Source of the DNA: Aquincolibacterium sp041674705
Lineage (GTDB): Bacteria; Omnitrophota; Omnitrophia; Omnitrophales; Aquincolibacteriaceae
DNA: 28,076 nucleotides
Reading direction: 5' to 3'
Assembly: GCA_041674705.1 (NCBI GenBank)
Contig: JBAYVF010000024.1
Location: forward strand, 1 to 28,076
Each line of letters begins with the position of its first letter. The first letter of the stretch is position 1. The notes beneath the pieces were generated by a model. The model was not told the origin of the DNA. It did not search any database and worked only from the letters and a program-made list of their open reading frames with translations. The translations under genes were made by a program, and so were the position numbers. This document shows positions 5,999 through 12,794 of the stretch, piece after piece.

Positions 5999-8251
5999 AT
6001 GAAAGACCTGCTTGTGAATTTAAATCCGTCTCAAAAGGAAGCGGTCACCTGGCCGCCGGTCCGGCCGCTTTTGATCCTCGCCGGGGCGGGAAGCGGGAAG
6101 ACGCGTATTTTGACCCACCGGATCGCGTATCTGATCGAGCACGGCGTGCCGGCTTTTAATATCCTGGGTGTCACATTCACGAACAAGGCCGCGCAGGAAA
6201 TGCGTAACCGCATCGAAAAGCTCGTCGCCCAGCGGGTTTGGGTGAGCACTTTCCATTCCACCTGCCTTCGCATCCTTCGTCAGGACGGGCCCTCGATGGA
6301 ACTCGACAGGAATTTCATCATCTATGACGAGTACGACCAGCTTCAGGTCATCAAGGAATGCATCGCGGAGCTCAAACTGAACGAGAAAGATGTGAACCCC
6401 AAGGCCGCGCGCGAGGAGATCCAGCGCTCGAAAGATTATCTTATTTTTCCCGCCCAGTATTTGGCAAAGGCTCAGGATCTTTTTGAAGATTCGGTGGGGA
6501 AGGTCTATCAGCTGTATGAAGCCCGGATGAAACGCTTGAAGGCGTGTGATTTCGGCGACCTCATCATGAAGACCGTGGTGCTTTTTGACAAGCATCCCGA
6601 AGTGCTCAAGACCTGGCAGGACCGTTTCCAGCATATCCTGATCGATGAGTACCAGGACACGAACCACGCGCAATACCGTTTTGTGAAACTCCTGGCGTCC
6701 GCGCGCCGCCAGATCACGGTGGTCGGCGATCCGGACCAATCCATCTATGGCTGGCGGGGGGCGGACATCAAGAACATTCTTAATTTTGAGGCGGATTATC
6801 CCGAGTCCGGCGCGATCCGCATGGAACAGAACTATCGCTCTACGCCGGTGATCCTCGAAGCGGCGAACCATTTGATCAAGAATAACGCGATGCGAAAGCC
6901 CAAGGCGCTTTGGACCGAGCAAAAGGGAGGCGCGAAGATCGAGCTTTTCAACGCGGAGGATGAAATGGAAGAGGCCCAGTACGCGGTTGGCAATATCCTG
7001 AAATACAAGGCGCAGGGCCGCACCTTCGCCGATCAGGTGGTCTTTTATCGTGTGCATGCCCAGTCGCGTGTCATGGAAGAAGCTCTGATGCGCGCGAACA
7101 TTCCTTACAAGATCGTGGGCGGGACGCGCTTTTATGACCGGAAGGAGATCAAGGATGTCATTGCTTATCTTCGGATCGTGGCGTATCCCCATGACGAGAT
7201 CAGCCTGAAGCGGGTGATCAATGTGCCGACGCGCGGGATCGGAAAAAAGGCGATGGAAACACTCGACGCCGAGACCCGGAAACAAGACTACAGACCACAG
7301 ACTACAGACCGCAGACTAAAAACGCCCCTCTCCCCGGGGGAGAGGATGGGTGAGGGGGATCTTGCTGCAGTCTCTGGTCTCCAGTCTGGGGTCTCATCGT
7401 GGGATGACGTTCTCGCAAATGCTGCGTCGATCGAAGGCTTAACTCCCAAGGTAAAAAAGAGTCTGACAGCATTTTATGCGTGGTTGACGAAGCTCCGGAA
7501 AAAGCAGGGTGAGATGACGATCCATGAGATCCTTGAAAGGATCCTGGAAGATACGGGCTATGTGTCGGCGCTCGAGGCTGAGCGCACGCCGGAAGCCCAG
7601 GCACGGCTCGAGAATATCGAGGAGTTCTACAGCGTGATCGAGGATTTTATCGAGCGATTCGATGAGATCCAAAAAGACGCGATGGCTTCATCGTCTAAGC
7701 CCACTTCTCGCAGGGACGTTTTGATGTCCTCCGAGCTTTCTGGCGAGGGTGAGGTCGTGGAGAAGCAGTCTCAGCTTGCGTCCTTTCTCGATTCGATCGA
7801 AATGGTCACTGATCTGGACGCCTGGGACCAGGGGACGAATGTGCTGACGCTGATGACGCTTCATACGGCCAAGGGATTGGAGTTCCCGATCGTTTATATG
7901 ATCGGCTTGGAAGAGGGAATATTCCCGCACGTGAATTCCTATGTGGGGCCTTCCGATGAGGTCGAGGAAGAACGGCGGCTTTGCTATGTCGGCATCACGC
8001 GCGCTCGTGAAAAACTGCATCTTTCTTACGCGACCCAAAGGCGCATGTATGGCGCTACGCATCACAATCTTCCATCCCGCTTTCTGAACGAGATCCCCAC
8101 CGGCCTCTACGATACCCGGGCCATGCTTTCTTCCGGGGGTTACCGGGATGAAGATGAAGATCAGGACGCGGGCGGACATTCGATCCACGATCCTGTGATC
8201 GAGTTTGATGACGATCCTCCCGCGCCATCCTCCGGACGCTATTCTCACTGA
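5999..8251 (+). CDS. uvrD: UvrD/PcrA-type superfamily 1 DNA helicase with in-frame repeat insertion
   Basis: 750 aa. It is an ATP-dependent 3'-5' DNA helicase of the UvrD/PcrA/Rep type (repair, and removal of proteins from DNA). Motifs appear in order: Walker A GAGSGKT 29-35, TFHS near 84, DEYQDT from D216, GDPDQSIYGWRGA from G243, QNYRS near 277, TLHTAKGLEFP near 620 and GITRAR at 665. AGGGGT at 5984-5989 is a good ribosome binding site for ATG 5999. Residues 429-466, in the region corresponding to subdomain 2B, are encoded by a heptad palindrome with a GC-rich core and have no counterpart in typical PcrA. A second low-complexity stretch of about 30 residues follows DAMASSSKPTSRRDV near 562. 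All catalytic motifs are intact and the frame is preserved, so the protein is probably active. Confidence 0.95.
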   Translation: MKDLLVNLNPSQKEAVTWPPVRPLLILAGAGSGKTRILTHRIAYLIEHGVPAFNILGVTFTNKAAQEMRNRIEKLVAQRVWVSTFHSTCLRILRQDGPSMELDRNFIIYDEYDQLQVIKECIAELKLNEKDVNPKAAREEIQRSKDYLIFPAQYLAKAQDLFEDSVGKVYQLYEARMKRLKACDFGDLIMKTVVLFDKHPEVLKTWQDRFQHILIDEYQDTNHAQYRFVKLLASARRQITVVGDPDQSIYGWRGADIKNILNFEADYPESGAIRMEQNYRSTPVILEAANHLIKNNAMRKPKALWTEQKGGAKIELFNAEDEMEEAQYAVGNILKYKAQGRTFADQVVFYRVHAQSRVMEEALMRANIPYKIVGGTRFYDRKEIKDVIAYLRIVAYPHDEISLKRVINVPTRGIGKKAMETLDAETRKQDYRPQTTDRRLKTPLSPGERMGEGDLAAVSGLQSGVSSWDDVLANAASIEGLTPKVKKSLTAFYAWLTKLRKKQGEMTIHEILERILEDTGYVSALEAERTPEAQARLENIEEFYSVIEDFIERFDEIQKDAMASSSKPTSRRDVLMSSELSGEGEVVEKQSQLASFLDSIEMVTDLDAWDQGTNVLTLMTLHTAKGLEFPIVYMIGLEEGIFPHVNSYVGPSDEVEEERRLCYVGITRAREKLHLSYATQRRMYGATHHNLPSRFLNEIPTGLYDTRAMLSSGGYRDEDEDQDAGGHSIHDPVIEFDDDPPAPSSGRYSH
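7285..7394. repeat. Heptad palindrome inside uvrD, AGACTAC/AGACCAC type
   Basis: Left arm 7285-7319 is five 7-mers (AGACTAC, AGACCAC and so on). Right arm 7367-7394 is four 7-mers (GCAGTCT, CTGGTCT and so on). Between the arms, 7325-7345 is a GC-rich perfect palindrome centred on CTCCCCGGGGGAG, followed by GGGTGAGGGG; this core resembles a dispersed palindrome common in many bacterial genomes. The whole element is translated as UvrD residues 429-466 without a stop. Confidence 0.85.
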
Positions 8252-8287
8252 TCGTCGCCTGTTTTACCTTCGAGCGGCAAAAAGCTG

Positions 8288-8316
8288 TTTCCAATAGAGT
8301 GTTTGGCCGCTAAAAT
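8288..8316 (+). promoter_or_regulatory. Candidate promoter of plsC
   Basis: TTTCCA (8288-8293), a 17 nt spacer and TAAAAT (8311-8316) resemble a sigma70-type promoter. A start 7 nt after the -10 box falls at 8323, exactly the first paired base of the structured leader element. An imperfect hairpin (AGCGGCAAA with TTTGGCCGCT) spans 8273-8311 and overlaps the promoter. Confidence 0.45.
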
Positions 8317-8322
8317 GCCTCT

Positions 8323-8404
8323 ATCCCAGCTTTAGATTTTTTATATGAAGGGTAGCTGGGATTGCCCCAATTTCTACTTCGTAAAAATTGAAAGGTATTG
8401 GGAC
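8323..8404 (+). promoter_or_regulatory. Two-hairpin structured leader element, copy A (upstream of plsC)
   Basis: Stem 1 pairs 8323-8331 with 8354-8362 (9 bp, ATCCCAGCT with AGCTGGGAT). The 3' side of its loop is the conserved GAAGGGTA. Stem 2 pairs CAATTT 8368-8373 with AAATTG 8385-8390, with an inner TAC-TTC-GTA. An alternative pairing is possible between CCCAAT 8366-8371 and ATTGGG 8397-8402, which excludes stem 2. AAAGG at 8391-8395, the likely plsC ribosome binding site, lies between the two competing 3' strands, and the ATG is at 8406. The same element with compensatory stem changes occurs at 27883-27956. Confidence 0.6.
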
Positions 8405-8405
8405 C

Positions 8406-9197
8406 ATGAAGATCCTTAAAAAACGCACATTCGGATTTTTGGAAAGTCTCTTTTACTCCCTTTATATGTGGAGTGGGACCATTTTTTTGACCTTCCTTTT
8501 TGCGGGGCTCGATCTTTTGGTCGCTTTTCCTATCTCGCTTCTCTTGGACCGCTCGGGGACGCGGTGGTTGGTCCATCAGAACTCGATCCGGTGGGCACGT
8601 TCGATCATTGGCTTCAGCCTTATCTGGCGGATGGTCGTGACCGGCCGCGAGCATCTTCAGAAGGGGAAGCATTACATCGTTGTCGCGAACCATCAAAGCC
8701 TTCTGGATATCCTTGTCGTTTGCGCGGCGCTCCCGATCAATTTTAAATTTCTAGCCAAACGCGAGCTTTTTCAAATCCCTTTCATGGGCTGGGGTATGGC
8801 GTCGGCAGGTTATATTCCGGTGGATCGCGCAAGCCATAAAAGCGGTCGTGAGGCCATGCATAGGATCAACCGGGTTCTTGGCAGAGGTGTAAGTGTTCTG
8901 CTTTTCCCAGAAGGCACGCGCAGTCCGGATGGGAAGATCCACGCATTCAAGATGGGCGCCTTCAAACTTGCGCGCGATAACAAGATCGAGATCCTTCCGA
9001 TCGTGGTCGACGGGACCGGTCAGGCAATGCCCAAAAAATCCCTGCTCATTAAAAAGAAAAGCACCTTTATCGTCTCGATCGGCAAGCCCGTATCGCTCGA
9101 TGACTTTGCGGACAGTTCGATGGAAGAAGCCAAAGAAAAGATCCGTCATGAAATGATCGGAAGGCTTGCGCAGATCCGGCATCAAAAACAGGGATAA
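8406..9197 (+). CDS. plsC: 1-acyl-sn-glycerol-3-phosphate acyltransferase (PlsC family)
   Basis: 263 aa from ATG 8406. The frame is open upstream to TTG 8388, but that codon lies inside the leader hairpin and the ATG follows AAAGG by 10 nt. PlsC adds the second fatty acid to lysophosphatidic acid in phospholipid synthesis at the inner membrane. The catalytic HX4D motif is NHQSLLD, followed by the substrate motif FPEGTRS and a late VDGTGQAMP block. N-terminal hydrophobic stretches (SLFYSLYMWSGTIFLTFLFA, then LLVAFPISLLL) suggest membrane anchoring. The exact acyl acceptor cannot be read from the sequence. Its stop codon lies within the left arm of the repeat flanking the next gene. Confidence 0.93.
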   Translation: MKILKKRTFGFLESLFYSLYMWSGTIFLTFLFAGLDLLVAFPISLLLDRSGTRWLVHQNSIRWARSIIGFSLIWRMVVTGREHLQKGKHYIVVANHQSLLDILVVCAALPINFKFLAKRELFQIPFMGWGMASAGYIPVDRASHKSGREAMHRINRVLGRGVSVLLFPEGTRSPDGKIHAFKMGAFKLARDNKIEILPIVVDGTGQAMPKKSLLIKKKSTFIVSIGKPVSLDDFADSSMEEAKEKIRHEMIGRLAQIRHQKQG

Positions 9198-9220
9198 GCA
9201 GTAAGTGGTAAGGGATAAGG
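9193..9220 (+). repeat. Left arm of the heptad inverted repeat flanking the four-helix-bundle gene
   Basis: Four 7-mers: GATAAGC, AGTAAGT, and two more of the GGTAAGG/GATAAGG type. Its reverse complement matches 9617-9644 at 24 of 28 positions. The heptamer type is the same as at 5915-5983, where the arms are only 13 nt apart. Confidence 0.85.
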
Positions 9221-9228
9221 AGGGGCTG

Positions 9229-9594
9229 GTGATAAAGACTTTTCAGGAACTTCAAGTATGGCAGAAGGCTCATCGTCTTGTTCTTTTGACTTACAAGGTT
9301 ACGAAGGCTTTCCCCAAAGAGGAGCTGTATGGTCTTGTGAGTCAGCTGCGGCGGTCTGCAGCCTCTATCCCGACGAACATTGCCGAAGGATACAAGCGGC
9401 GAGGCGCAAAAGATTATGCCCGCTTTGTTAATATGGCGGATGCTTCATTAGAAGAAACGAAATATCATTTGATTCTTGCCAGAGATTTGGAGTATATGGA
9501 TCTCGAACATTCTCGAGAGCTTGCGGATTTGTGCGACGAGGTTGGAAAAATGCTTAACGGGCTTTATCGGTCTCTTTTGGGGAAGAATCAGTAG
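9229..9594 (+). CDS. Four helix bundle protein (23S rRNA intervening-sequence protein family)
   Basis: 121 aa from GTG 9229, preceded by AGGAGGGG at 9219-9225. The frame is open to 9205, but that part is repeat arm. IKTFQELQVWQKAHRLV, SQLRRSAASIPTNIAEG and DASLEETKYHLILARDL are hallmarks of the S23/four-helix-bundle family, first known from ORFs inside 23S rRNA intervening sequences and now found in many genomes outside rRNA genes. The biochemical function is not established. No rRNA is nearby. The gene lies precisely between two inverted heptad-repeat arms (9193-9220 and 9617-9644), which suggests it was captured by, or moved with, the repeat. Confidence 0.92.
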   Translation: MIKTFQELQVWQKAHRLVLLTYKVTKAFPKEELYGLVSQLRRSAASIPTNIAEGYKRRGAKDYARFVNMADASLEETKYHLILARDLEYMDLEHSRELADLCDEVGKMLNGLYRSLLGKNQ

Positions 9595-9616
9595 TGCGTG
9601 ATTCCTGGAGGCTTTT

Positions 9617-9644
9617 CCTTATCCCTTACCGCTTATCACTTATC
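9617..9644 (-). repeat. Right arm of the heptad inverted repeat flanking the four-helix-bundle gene
   Basis: Four 7-mers (CCTTATC, CCTTACC, GCTTATC, ACTTATC) complementary to 9193-9220. A run of T residues follows at 9645-9651. The arm ends 8 nt before the start codon of the next gene. Confidence 0.85.
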
Positions 9645-9652
9645 TTTTTTTT

Positions 9653-10402
9653 ATGAAAATCCTCACACTCAACACCTGGCAGGAGCGGGGTCCCTGGCAT
9701 GATCGTTGGGAACTGATCCTCCGCGGCCTCAAGGAGTATCAACCCGACCTCGTGGGTTTTCAGGAAGTTTTTAATATGGACTGGGCCGAGGAGATCCGTG
9801 AGCGGAGCGGGTACCCGTACTTGGCTGTGAGCGGCGAACATTCAGGATTGATCTTTCTTTCGAGATTCAAGCCGATCGAGCAGGAATGCCTTATCCTGAA
9901 AACAAAATCTCCGACGGAAGATTATCTTCGCTATGTTTTTTATGTCGGGGTCGATACCGGAGAGGAGAAAGTCGCGCTTTTCAACACGCATCTCTCCTGG
10001 AAGGCGAACGAAAACGAGATTCGGATGAAGCAGACGCTCGAACTTGAGGCGTTTGTGCAAAAGAAAGCGCGGGGTCTTCCCGGAGTGCTCATGGGAGATC
10101 TTAACGCAGGGCCGGACACACCTTCTGTGACTCACCTTCGGGAGACGCTCAAATGGTGCGACACCTTTAAGGCGGAGAATCCAGGTGATCCGGGATTGAC
10201 CTGGGATTACCGGAATCCGTATGCGGAGGCAGAACGGGAGAAAATGGCCGAGCGGCGCATTGATTATATTTTTGTCCGCGAACAGGCGGGGCCTTTTAAA
10301 AAGATCCTTTCTTCGCGAGTAGTGTTTTGCGAACCCCAAGGTGCGATTTGGCCGTCAGATCATTTTGGAGTGCTTACTGAGTTCACAAAAAGCAGTAGGT
10401 AG
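9653..10402 (+). CDS. Endonuclease/exonuclease/phosphatase family protein
   Basis: 249 aa, a single-domain member of the EEP (exonuclease III/DNase I/sphingomyelinase) superfamily, metal-dependent phosphoesterases. Motifs in order: MKILTLNTW at the start, the metal-ligand glutamate in VGFQEV (about residue 38), NTHLSW near 120, GDLNAGP near 157 with the catalytic D and N, RIDYIFV near 202, and SDHFGV near 236 with the final D-H pair. No signal peptide, so probably cytoplasmic. Substrate (nucleic acid, phospholipid or sugar phosphate) cannot be assigned. The last residues KSSR and the TAG stop come from the first heptamers of the following palindrome. Confidence 0.9.
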   Translation: MKILTLNTWQERGPWHDRWELILRGLKEYQPDLVGFQEVFNMDWAEEIRERSGYPYLAVSGEHSGLIFLSRFKPIEQECLILKTKSPTEDYLRYVFYVGVDTGEEKVALFNTHLSWKANENEIRMKQTLELEAFVQKKARGLPGVLMGDLNAGPDTPSVTHLRETLKWCDTFKAENPGDPGLTWDYRNPYAEAEREKMAERRIDYIFVREQAGPFKKILSSRVVFCEPQGAIWPSDHFGVLTEFTKSSR

Positions 10403-10467
10403 TAGGTGGTAGGTAGTAGGTAGTTGCCCTGCTTTTACCACCTACCATTTACTACATACTACCTACT
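10394..10467. repeat. Heptad palindrome, GTAGGTA type (copy 2)
   Basis: Left arm 10394-10421 is AGTAGGT, AGTAGGT, GGTAGGT, AGTAGGT-type units. Right arm 10437-10467 is complementary (ACCACCT, ACTACCT and variants). The loop is about 15 nt. It provides the stop codon of the upstream nuclease gene and ends shortly before the M48 peptidase start. Same type as 147-248. Confidence 0.88.
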
Positions 10468-10480
10468 GTTACGGAACGAT

Positions 10481-11602
10481 ATGGAAATACAAACGGATAA
10501 AATTAAGCAAGCGGTGGCTTATCAGGTTATCAAGCGTCGTCTGACGCTTTTCCATCTTCTCCTTACCCCTGCGCTTCTTGGGATCTTGATCGCAAGCGGG
10601 TGGACATTTGGGATGCGGCAGAACGCCATCGCATTGGCCGGGGGAAGTGACGGGGGTGTCGTCGGAATCTACTTTTTGTTGTTCTCTCTTTTTTTTCTGA
10701 TCTTCGATCTGCCTCTTTCGTTCTATTCGGAATTTGTCCTGGAACATCAGTTCGGTCTTTCAAACCAAAATTTTCGCCAGTGGCTTTTGGACCTTGGGAA
10801 GAAGACCCTGCTTTCGTTTGTGCTGTCACTCGCGCTTTTGGAGTGCCTCTACCTGATCATTCGTGTGGATCCCGTACACTGGTGGATTTGGGCCTGGGCG
10901 GCTTACGCGTTTGTGAGTTATATCCTGGGCAAGGTTTTCCCGGTCGTGATCGTGCCTCTTTTTTATAAATACGGTAAGCTCGAAGATAAGGAGCTGGAAA
11001 CGAAGGTTTTAAAGCTCGCCGCTCGTTTTGATATGCCGGTGGGGAATGTTTATTCGATCAATCTGAGTAAGACGACCAAGAAGGCGAATGCGGCATTCAT
11101 GGGGATCGGGAGAACCAAGCGCGTGGTTCTAAGCGATACACTTATTCAGAACTTCACGCATTCTGAAGTGGAGGTGGTCGTGGCGCATGAATTGGGCCAT
11201 TACAAGCATCACGATGTTTGGCGGCTTCTGGGGTTTGGCCTCGTGGCTTCGCTCATTGCGTTTGCCGCCGGATTTTTGGGGATGAATGCGTTGGTGCCGG
11301 TGCTGTCCTTCAGTTCTGCGGCGGATGTGGCGGGATTGCCGCTCTTGTTTCTGATCTTTTATGTCGTCAATCTGGTTCTGATGCCGCTCATGAACGGCTA
11401 TTCCAGGCGTCGGGAACGGGCGGCGGATATTTTTGCATTGAAGGCTCTTGAAACCCGGGAAGTTTTCATTTCCTGTATGGAAAAACTGGGCGAGCAGAAC
11501 CTTGCGGATCCGGAGCCTCCGGCATGGTATGAATGGTTTTTTTACGATCATCCGTCGATCGGTAAACGCGTCCAAATGGCAAAAAAATATCATGAAAATT
11601 AA
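10481..11602 (+). CDS. M48 family metallopeptidase (Ste24/HtpX-like membrane protease)
   Basis: 373 aa from ATG 10481; the frame extends upstream only through repeat sequence. Zinc protease motif HELGH at 236-240 in VVAHELGHYKHHD, with the third ligand E312 in RERAADIFALK. Several hydrophobic segments precede it (about residues 25-45, 60-85, 105-130, 145-165), with two more after the HELGH, as in Ste24-type CAAX proteases. The block KKANAAFMGIGRTKRVVLSDTL is typical of the family. Bacterial members act in membrane protein quality control; the prenyl-processing role known for eukaryotic Ste24 should not be assumed. The 3' end overlaps the next gene by 11 nt. Confidence 0.92.
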   Translation: MEIQTDKIKQAVAYQVIKRRLTLFHLLLTPALLGILIASGWTFGMRQNAIALAGGSDGGVVGIYFLLFSLFFLIFDLPLSFYSEFVLEHQFGLSNQNFRQWLLDLGKKTLLSFVLSLALLECLYLIIRVDPVHWWIWAWAAYAFVSYILGKVFPVVIVPLFYKYGKLEDKELETKVLKLAARFDMPVGNVYSINLSKTTKKANAAFMGIGRTKRVVLSDTLIQNFTHSEVEVVVAHELGHYKHHDVWRLLGFGLVASLIAFAAGFLGMNALVPVLSFSSAADVAGLPLLFLIFYVVNLVLMPLMNGYSRRRERAADIFALKALETREVFISCMEKLGEQNLADPEPPAWYEWFFYDHPSIGKRVQMAKKYHEN

Positions 11603-12794
11603 GAAGATATTTTATCTGAGATCCAAAAAAAATGTCATTCCCGAATGCTTTAATCGGGAATCCAGAGCCTGGATCCCCGCTTTCGCGGGGATGACAGTGG
11701 TGTTGTCGTTTTTCCTTTTTCTTGCCATGGACAGCGCTTATACCGCCACGAACAGTGATGACCGCGGGAAAGAAGCCGTCGAGCGTCGGCAAAAGATCGA
11801 GATCGAAAAGTTTTATGCCGGGAAAGGCGGAAACGCGCCGATGACGCCCATGGCGATCGAGCTCTATAACGACGCGGTCAAATTTTTCGAGAAAAATGAA
11901 TTTGAATTGGCCCGCGAAGCGCTTCATGAATCCCTTGCTCTGGAACCGCGAAATGCCCTGGCGCTGGAACTCCTGGGCGAGATCGAGAATCTCCAGCAGA
12001 ATTTCAAAGAAGCTGAAAATTATTACAAACAAAGCTATCTCGTGAGCCCCTCGACGCGATTGCGTCAAAAGATCGAGAAGATCCAAAAAGAGAATTCGGT
12101 GGAAAAAGATCTCGACACCTATGATGAAGAGCATTTCATTATCAAATACCGAAAAGGCGAGCAGGGCTACGAAGGTTATTGGCTGAAGAATCTTTTGCGG
12201 GACACCTATCGCCAGATCTCGCAGGACTTTGGTGTTTATTTTAATCACAAAACGACGGTGCTGTTTTATGCCGGCAGCGAATTCCGGGATGTGACCGGAC
12301 AATCTCAGTGGGTCGGCGGGCTCTATGACGGAAAAATACGGCTTCCGGCCTACCGCCAGGGTTTTCGGGAGCTCGATCTTCGCGTGGCCGCAGTTCACGA
12401 GATGACGCACGCGTTCGTGGCTTCATTAAGCGGCGCCCGAGCTCCGGCCTGGATTCATGAAGGTTTGGCCGAATATGAACAGAACAAGATCCGGCCGGTG
12501 GATACCGCCATTTTGAGCGGGGCTGTTCGCGCAAAATCCCTTATACCCCTGAGCCGGCTTTTTTCCGAGACACTGCAAATCGAGAAAATGGACCCTTTGG
12601 AGGTCGCGCTTTTTTATCAGGAAGCTTTCGAACTGGTTCGCTATATGGTGGAGCGTTTTCAGATGTACCGCATGAAAGAGATCCTAGTGAAGTTCAAGGA
12701 AGGAAAACCCGCGGAGCAAGCGATCGAGGAAGCGCTTGGGATCTCAACCGCACAATTGGAGAAAGAATGGCTCGCTACGATTCAGACGTCCTGA
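11592..12794 (+). CDS. Secreted TPR-containing gluzincin peptidase (peptidase MA-like)
   Basis: 400 aa from ATG 11592, overlapping the M48 gene. The N-terminus has a basic start (MKIKKIFYLRSKK), a hydrophobic core (VVLSFFLFLAMDS) and then AYTA, i.e. a signal peptide. Residues 14-35 between these parts are encoded by a dispersed palindrome (11633-11696) and read ESRAWIPAFAGMT. About residues 80-165 form TPR-like helices (YNDAVKFFEKNEFELAREAL, then ALELLGEIENLQQNFKEAENYY). The C-terminal half has HEMTH at 269-273 and HEGLAEY with E290, a thermolysin-like zinc site. It is probably periplasmic or exported. The substrate is unknown. Confidence 0.85.
   Translation: MKIKKIFYLRSKKNVIPECFNRESRAWIPAFAGMTVVLSFFLFLAMDSAYTATNSDDRGKEAVERRQKIEIEKFYAGKGGNAPMTPMAIELYNDAVKFFEKNEFELAREALHESLALEPRNALALELLGEIENLQQNFKEAENYYKQSYLVSPSTRLRQKIEKIQKENSVEKDLDTYDEEHFIIKYRKGEQGYEGYWLKNLLRDTYRQISQDFGVYFNHKTTVLFYAGSEFRDVTGQSQWVGGLYDGKIRLPAYRQGFRELDLRVAAVHEMTHAFVASLSGARAPAWIHEGLAEYEQNKIRPVDTAILSGAVRAKSLIPLSRLFSETLQIEKMDPLEVALFYQEAFELVRYMVERFQMYRMKEILVKFKEGKPAEQAIEEALGISTAQLEKEWLATIQTS
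11633..11696. repeat. Dispersed palindrome translated as WIPAFAGMT in the signal peptide region
   Basis: Terminal inverted repeats TGTCAT (11633-11638) and ATGACA (11691-11696) enclose two hairpins: ATTCCCGA 11637-11644 with TCGGGAAT 11654-11661, and ATCCCCGC 11673-11680 with GCGGGGAT 11685-11692. Its translation (NVIPECFNRESRAWIPAFAG) is a peptide often produced by a dispersed intergenic repeat found in many bacterial genomes. Here it is in frame. Confidence 0.88.

Noticed and set aside
6020..7285. 421-codon open frame on the minus strand opposite uvrD
   Set aside because: Antisense shadow of a strongly conserved helicase; the translation has no recognisable motif.
7285..7394. uvrD as a pseudogene disrupted by a repeat
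   Set aside because: The insertion keeps the frame, has no stop codon, and all helicase motifs on both sides are intact.
8323..8404. Cyclic di-GMP-I (GEMM) riboswitch
   Set aside because: GGGTAGCTGGGATTGCC looks a little like the 3' helix of GEMM-I, but the GNRA tetraloop/receptor helix and the A-rich junction are missing and the order of helices differs.
9229..9594. 23S rRNA intervening sequence
   Set aside because: The protein belongs to the IVS-protein family, but no 23S rRNA sequence flanks it.
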